Positions 59,992-64,000 of a stretch of DNA of 64,000 nt are shown here, one piece after another (within the stretch, counting starts at the first letter, position 1; every line of letters starts with the position of its first letter). The position numbers were made by a program, and so were the translations under genes. The notes below the pieces were generated by a model, which made no database searches, had not been told where the DNA came from, and worked only from the letters and a program-made list of their open reading frames with translations. The stretch covers positions 62,001-126,000 of the forward strand of contig NZ_CP069354.1 in NCBI RefSeq assembly GCF_016864375.1. Reading direction: 5' to 3'. The stretch is from Microvirga sp. VF16 (lineage in GTDB: Bacteria > Pseudomonadota > Alphaproteobacteria > Rhizobiales > Beijerinckiaceae).

Positions 59992-61290
59992 ATGAACGAA
60001 CCCGCCGCAAAGCGAGGGGTGGAGATCATCGTGCCGATGGAAGATGCAACGTGGACGAGCTTGCCTACGAATCCGGACGTGGCGATTATCGGCGCGGGGA
60101 GCGCCGGAATCGCCGCGGCACGGCGCCTGCTGGCGTCGGGATTGACGGTGACGGTGCTGGAGGCCCGGGATCGCATCGGCGGGCGCACCGTTACCCGTAT
60201 GTTCAAGGGTCATCCGCTCGATCTTGGCGCCCATTGGCTTCATGCGGGGCCGATCAACCCCTTGGTGAAGCTCGGACGGACGCGAGGTGAACCCTTACGC
60301 CGGGCTCCCGTGAACGGACATTTCTTCATCCGCGGCCGGCCGGGCAGCGGAGCCGCGCGCGCCGCCCTCGACCGCGCCTTCGACATGGCCGACCGGGCGA
60401 TGACCCAGGCCGCGAAAGCCCGCGAAGATCAACCGGCTGCCAAAACGCTGCCTCCCATGGGACCTCAAGGGAAGCGCGTCGCTGCCATTCATAGTCTCGT
60501 CTCAGGCCGGCCTCTCGACGAAGTGAGCCTGCATGATTTCCCGAGCATGGAATATTCGGACAATCTCTTCATCGCCGGCGGCCTCGGCGCCTATGTGCGC
60601 CGCCTCGGCCAGGATTTGCCGGTACGGCTCGGCACCGCCGTCCGTGCCATCGACTGGTCGGGGCAAAGCGTGAGGATCGATACCTCTGCCGGGACGCTTC
60701 AGGCCAGGGCCGTGATCGTCACCACACCCATGGCGGTGCTGCAGCAGGGTGCGATCCGCTTCGCACCCGCTTTGCCCAACACCATCGCGGAAGCCGTTCA
60801 CGGCTTCACGCAAGGCGTCTACGAACATGTGGTCCTGCACTGGCCGGATTCGCCCTTCCACGGCGCGGACCGGCTGGCGAGCCTGACGGGGACTCGCTTG
60901 CAGCCGCCGGGTCTCCTGACCCGCATCGACGGCACACCGTTTCATTTCTTCGAGCTCGATCAGCCCAGAGCTGCCAGTTTCGACCGGCGGGACATTCATG
61001 CGCCCTATCGTTATGCACGTGCTGTACTGTCGGAGCAGTTCGGCCATCGGGCGGTCCGCAATCTCTCCGCCTTGCACAGCACCGCCTGGCGGCATGATCC
61101 CTGGTCGCGCGCCTCCTGGGCCGTGGTGCCGCCGGGACTTTATGCCATCCGCGATATCCTGAAGATGCCGGTTGGAGAGCGGATCTGGTTTGCCGGCGAA
61201 GCGCTCTCGCGTGCCCAGTGGGGCACGGCCGGAGGAGCCTGGGAGGAAGGCGAGAGAGCGGCCGGAGAGATTGTCGCTAAACTACGCTGA
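59992..61290 (+). CDS. FAD-dependent amine oxidase
   Basis: 432 residues. FAD-binding DVAIIGAGSAGIAAARRLLA, the ARDRIGGRTVTR motif and the C-terminal GERIWFAGEALSRAQWGTAG segment define the flavin monoamine oxidase family. LDLGAHWLHAG is a typical substrate-side phrase. AGGAGGCGG lies 12 bases before ATG 59992; 60037 is a possible start. The amine substrate is unknown. Confidence 0.87.
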   Translation: MNEPAAKRGVEIIVPMEDATWTSLPTNPDVAIIGAGSAGIAAARRLLASGLTVTVLEARDRIGGRTVTRMFKGHPLDLGAHWLHAGPINPLVKLGRTRGEPLRRAPVNGHFFIRGRPGSGAARAALDRAFDMADRAMTQAAKAREDQPAAKTLPPMGPQGKRVAAIHSLVSGRPLDEVSLHDFPSMEYSDNLFIAGGLGAYVRRLGQDLPVRLGTAVRAIDWSGQSVRIDTSAGTLQARAVIVTTPMAVLQQGAIRFAPALPNTIAEAVHGFTQGVYEHVVLHWPDSPFHGADRLASLTGTRLQPPGLLTRIDGTPFHFFELDQPRAASFDRRDIHAPYRYARAVLSEQFGHRAVRNLSALHSTAWRHDPWSRASWAVVPPGLYAIRDILKMPVGERIWFAGEALSRAQWGTAGGAWEEGERAAGEIVAKLR

Positions 61291-61296
61291 CGGCGT

Positions 61297-61575
61297 TCAG
61301 GGCTGAGACAAGCCAGTATCCAGCTGGGCGCGCACCCAGGTGACGGCCTCGTCGAGCGTGGCAAGAACGGGAGGCGTCACACTGATGAGACCGCTGCAGG
61401 GGCCGAAGCCAGCTTCCAGAAACCAGCCTCCGGCCTGCCCCCGACCGCCGACGGTTTCTTCCGGCGTCACCCAGGTAAAGACGGCGATCAGCTGCCCATC
61501 CACGAGGACCAGCTGTCCCTCATGACGGCCGCCGTCGGCCATAACGGGCATCGGTTTGAGAGTAATGTCGTGCAT
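61297..61575 (-). CDS. Hypothetical protein, 92 residues
   Basis: Starts at ATG 61575 after GCGGAAACG. The product contains GGRHEGQLVLVDGQLIAVFT and a C-terminal helix (TLDEAVTWVRAQL). No family is recognised. It converges on the amine oxidase gene with a 6-bp gap. Confidence 0.6.
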   Translation of the reverse strand: MHDITLKPMPVMADGGRHEGQLVLVDGQLIAVFTWVTPEETVGGRGQAGGWFLEAGFGPCSGLISVTPPVLATLDEAVTWVRAQLDTGLSQP

Positions 61576-61595
61576 CTCGTTTCCGCAAGTCAGCG

Positions 61596-62315
61596 CTATC
61601 GGTGTTCGTTCTGAATGCTGAGATAGGTCGAGGTGAATTCGCCCACCTTCTTCAGCCGCTCCCAATCGAGAATGGTCAACGCATCACCCTGAAAACGGAT
61701 CAACCCTTCCTTGCGCAATTCCTGCAGCACCCGGTTCACATGAACGGTTGAAAGTCCCAAGGTATCACCGAGCTCTGCCTGAGTGATCGGTAATTGGATC
61801 GTGTCACCCTCAACCCGGCCGATTACCTTAAGACGTAGGAAAAGCTCGCAGATCAGATGAGCCATGTGCGCCGTGGCGGAAAGGCGCCCCATGGTCGTCA
61901 GCCATTCCCGGTGAATGGCGCCGTCGATCAGGGTGCTGAGCCAGAGCAGCCGTGTGAGATGAGGGAATTCATCGGTGATCTTCTCAAGCGTCGCATGCGG
62001 AACGAGAGCGATGCGGCAATTGGTGAGCGCCAGAACCCCGTGGTCCATCGTCTTCAGAAGGAAACTGTGCAGGTCGATGAAATCACCTGCAACATGGATG
62101 GCCGAGATCTGTCGCCGACCATTCGAGACGATCTTGTAGCGAGCTGCAAAGCCCTCAAGAAGAAGCGAGCTTTCCGTTGGGCGGTCGCCTTCCCGCACGA
62201 GGTCCTCATCGGCTTCGACGACGCGAATACGTGCAATCGCGTTCTCGAGAGCTCCTTTTTCTGCGTCGGAGAGCCCGTCGTACTTCTCAAGCTTTAGAAT
62301 GAGGGAATTGGTCAT
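61596..62315 (-). CDS. Crp/Fnr-family regulator
   Basis: 239 residues. A cyclic-nucleotide-binding-like domain (~10-140; RVVEADEDLVREGDRPTESS, GDFIDLHSFLLK) is followed by a winged helix with HTH ITQAELGDTLGLSTVHVNRV then LQELRKEGLI. There is no N-terminal cysteine set, so it is not an FNR-type Fe-S sensor. The family is common and often stress-related in this group. The start at 62315 is a choice; ribosome sites are weak. Confidence 0.88.
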   Translation of the reverse strand: MTNSLILKLEKYDGLSDAEKGALENAIARIRVVEADEDLVREGDRPTESSLLLEGFAARYKIVSNGRRQISAIHVAGDFIDLHSFLLKTMDHGVLALTNCRIALVPHATLEKITDEFPHLTRLLWLSTLIDGAIHREWLTTMGRLSATAHMAHLICELFLRLKVIGRVEGDTIQLPITQAELGDTLGLSTVHVNRVLQELRKEGLIRFQGDALTILDWERLKKVGEFTSTYLSIQNEHR

Positions 62316-62509
62316 CAAGGCCATAGGGGTAGGGACACTCCTGTTCTGGTCAAACTCCACTCTTAGCCGCACTCACATATGTTTATGCTCAAGATGGATT
62401 TTGGTTGCATGGGACCGCGACCCACATCTTCAGATTCGCAACGAGGCCGAAGATTCGGTTGATCCATCGATGAGGGAGTGCGCCGGAGTCGTCCTGTAGA
62501 CTCGGAACG

Positions 62510-62887
62510 TCAGTCCAGAAGAGCCCGTATCGCCCTGGCGGGAGCGTGTTCGCCATAGGGTTTGGCGATGAAGATGGCCTCTCGCGGCAGCAAGCCGTTG
62601 CCCGGCTCCAGATGGCCGGAGGTGATGACGACGGAGATGTGCGGCCAGCGGCTGCGAACGAGGGAAGCGAGCTCAAGACCGTTCATGGGGCCGGGCATCT
62701 TCACGTCGGTGAACAGAACCCGGATATCCGCTCGGTGCAGAAGAACCTCCTGCGCCGCCTGGGCGTTGGCGGTCTCGACTACCTCGAAACCGGCATCCTC
62801 AAGGGCATCGGCCGTCGCCATGCGGATAAAGGGCTCGTCCTCCACGAGGAGCACGACAGGGCGCAAGGAAATCGTCGGGCCGTTCAT
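62510..62887 (-). CDS. Single-domain response regulator
   Basis: 125 residues forming one receiver domain: acidic pair in VLLVEDEPFIRM, phosphorylated Asp in VLFTDVKMPG, Thr/Ser in VVITSGH, and Lys in FIAKPYGE. No output domain is present, so it probably signals through protein contacts. ATG 62887 is my choice; a TTG 17 codons earlier is possible. It has no adjacent kinase. Confidence 0.85.
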   Translation of the reverse strand: MNGPTISLRPVVLLVEDEPFIRMATADALEDAGFEVVETANAQAAQEVLLHRADIRVLFTDVKMPGPMNGLELASLVRSRWPHISVVITSGHLEPGNGLLPREAIFIAKPYGEHAPARAIRALLD

Positions 62888-62999
62888 CAGATCGGGGGCG
62901 CTCGCCGCAGGATGGGGAGGGTTACGCAGGCCGAACAACGCGAATCACATAAATTAACTTATGTTATCGTTACGTTAGAGCAAGGAAAAAATGTGCCCT

Positions 63000-63108
63000 A
63001 GAGCATCGTGCGGCCCTCCGGTTCCGCGTCCAACGATACGCTCTTCAAAGAGTAGAGCATCGGATTGAATCCCAAAAGTGCAGGTCCACTTTTGGGGTCC
63101 GGCATTGT
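63000..63108. repeat. Dispersed inverted repeats, double copy
   Basis: TAGAGCATCGTGCGGCCC to CAACGATACGCTC, then GAGCATCGGATTGAATCCC to TTGGGGTCCGGCAT. It is a diverged version of the family. Confidence 0.65.
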
Positions 63109-63156
63109 CGGCGATGGCTCGCCGGTCGAAGCATGGTGCCCACTGGAAAACAAGGA

Positions 63157-64000
63157 TCAGAGCATGCTGGGCAGAACGCGGTCGGGCGGCTTGTGACCGT
63201 CGACGAAGGCCCGGATGTTGACGATGACCTTCTCGCCCATGGCGACGCGTCCCTCATGGGTCGCCGAGCCCATATGCGGCAGCAGCACCACCTTGCCCTG
63301 CTTGGCGAGCCTGACGAGGCGCGGATTGACCGCCGGCTCCTCCTCGAACACGTCGAGGCCCGCGCCCGCGATGGCGCCGGCTTCGATGAGCTTGGTGAGC
63401 GCAGCCTCGTCGATAATCTCGCCGCGGGCGGTGTTCACCAGGATCGCATCGGGCTTCATGAGCTTCAGGCGCCGTGCCGAGAGCAGGTGATAGGTCGCCG
63501 GCGTATGCGGGCAGTTGACGGATACGATGTCCATACGGGCCAGCATCTGGTCGAGGGATTCCCAATAGGTCGCCTCGAGTTCGGTCTCGATCCTCGGCGG
63601 CACGTGGCGGCGGTTGTGGTAGTGGATCGACAGGCCGAAGGCCCTGGCGCGCCGGGCCAGGGCCTGGCCGATGCGGCCCATGCCGACGATGCCGAGGCGT
63701 TTTCCCGTGATGCGCCGCCCCAGCATCCAGGTCGGCGACCAACCGGCCCAGTTTCCATCCGGGATCACCCGCGCCCCTTCCGGGATGCGGCGGGCGACCG
63801 CCAGAATCAGCGCCATGGTCATGTCCGCCGTGTCCTCGGTCAGCACGCCGGGCGTGTTGGTGACGGTGATGCCCTTCGCCACTGCGGCCGACACGTCGAT
63901 ATTGTCGACGCCGTTGCCGAAATTGGCGATGAGCTTCAGGTTGGGACCGGCCTGCTCCAGCACCGCAGCATCGATCTCGTCCGTGATGGTCGGCACGAGC
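63157..64000 (-). CDS. D-2-hydroxyacid dehydrogenase (5' partial)
   Basis: The frame runs off the right edge of the window, so the N-terminal part is missing; about 279 residues are seen of a usual ~330. NAD-binding LGIVGMGRIGQALARRA near the middle and the catalytic Arg/Glu/His sites (VNTARGEIIDEAAL, GLDVFEEEP, LLPHMGSAT) define the GyaR/glyoxylate-reductase group. It reduces glyoxylate or hydroxypyruvate-like acids. Confidence 0.9.
   Translation of the reverse strand, partial: LVPTITDEIDAAVLEQAGPNLKLIANFGNGVDNIDVSAAVAKGITVTNTPGVLTEDTADMTMALILAVARRIPEGARVIPDGNWAGWSPTWMLGRRITGKRLGIVGMGRIGQALARRARAFGLSIHYHNRRHVPPRIETELEATYWESLDQMLARMDIVSVNCPHTPATYHLLSARRLKLMKPDAILVNTARGEIIDEAALTKLIEAGAIAGAGLDVFEEEPAVNPRLVRLAKQGKVVLLPHMGSATHEGRVAMGEKVIVNIRAFVDGHKPPDRVLPSML

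Overview
The window is GC-rich chromosomal DNA of an alphaproteobacterium, most likely a Hyphomicrobiales member of the Methylobacteriaceae (Microvirga-like). This rests on an EcfG-type sigma factor, a ROSE-type heat-shock leader, an HmuP/HmuTUV-HugZ-HutX heme locus, a complex-I NDUFA9-like SDR, a DUF6894 protein and a dispersed family of inverted repeats. The taxon is an inference; no rRNA gene is present.

Layout. 0-2.3 kb: 3' part of a degenerate ABC exporter-like gene. 2.4-5.0 kb: metallo-beta-lactamase-fold hydrolase and a secreted RTX protein. 5.1-10.1 kb: surface polysaccharide genes (UDP-glucuronate 4-epimerase-like, polyprenyl-phosphate sugar-1-P transferase, SDR reductase, membrane FlaA1/CapD dehydratase), compatible with QuiNAc-initiated O-antigen. 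10.2-12.0 kb: FecCD-type permease and ATPase without a binding protein. 12.3-12.7 kb: a perfect sigma70 promoter facing a gene-free, hairpin-rich stretch (candidate small RNA). 12.8-18.0 kb: aminotransferase, polyamine-type binding protein, SIMPL protein, chemoreceptor. 18.1-24.0 kb: ptsN, hpf, rpoN, lptB, lptA, lptC and a RNase D-like exonuclease, all on the minus strand. 24.2-32.3 kb: Tyr/Gly-rich secreted protein, ECF sigma, a PQQ-type sugar dehydrogenase fused to RTX repeats, two Hsp20 genes with a ROSE-like leader, YihY protein, and hugZ/hutX/heme monooxygenase. 32.7-35.6 kb: divergent hemP-hmuTUV heme uptake operon. 35.8-42.4 kb: LacI regulator, sugar ABC transporter and a GH63 glycosidase resembling glucosyl/mannosylglycerate hydrolases. 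42.8-47.5 kb: aconitase paralogue, orphan TctC binding protein and a tandem-winged-helix GntR regulator.

47.66-57.81 kb is an integrated element of about 10 kb. It lies between a 16-bp direct repeat made of the 3' end of tRNA-Leu(CAG), with a tyrosine integrase next to the intact tRNA. It carries a serine recombinase, a compact operon (virion/DNA-ejection-like protein, small protein, T7 endonuclease I homologue, ribbon-helix-helix protein, DUF5906-like helicase) and, upstream of that operon, ten copies of a bipartite motif TTTTG-N6-TTAAGG. No capsid, portal or terminase gene was recognised, so it looks like a phage satellite or reduced prophage. It is the most novel part of the window.

57.8-64 kb returns to host genes: NDUFA9-like SDR, EI24/CysZ-like membrane protein, flavin amine oxidase, Crp/Fnr regulator, a single-domain response regulator and a truncated 2-hydroxyacid dehydrogenase. 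Inverted repeats built on TAGCGCATCG or TAGAGCATCGG recur through the host part, are absent from the element, and in five places supply the stop codon of the adjoining gene.
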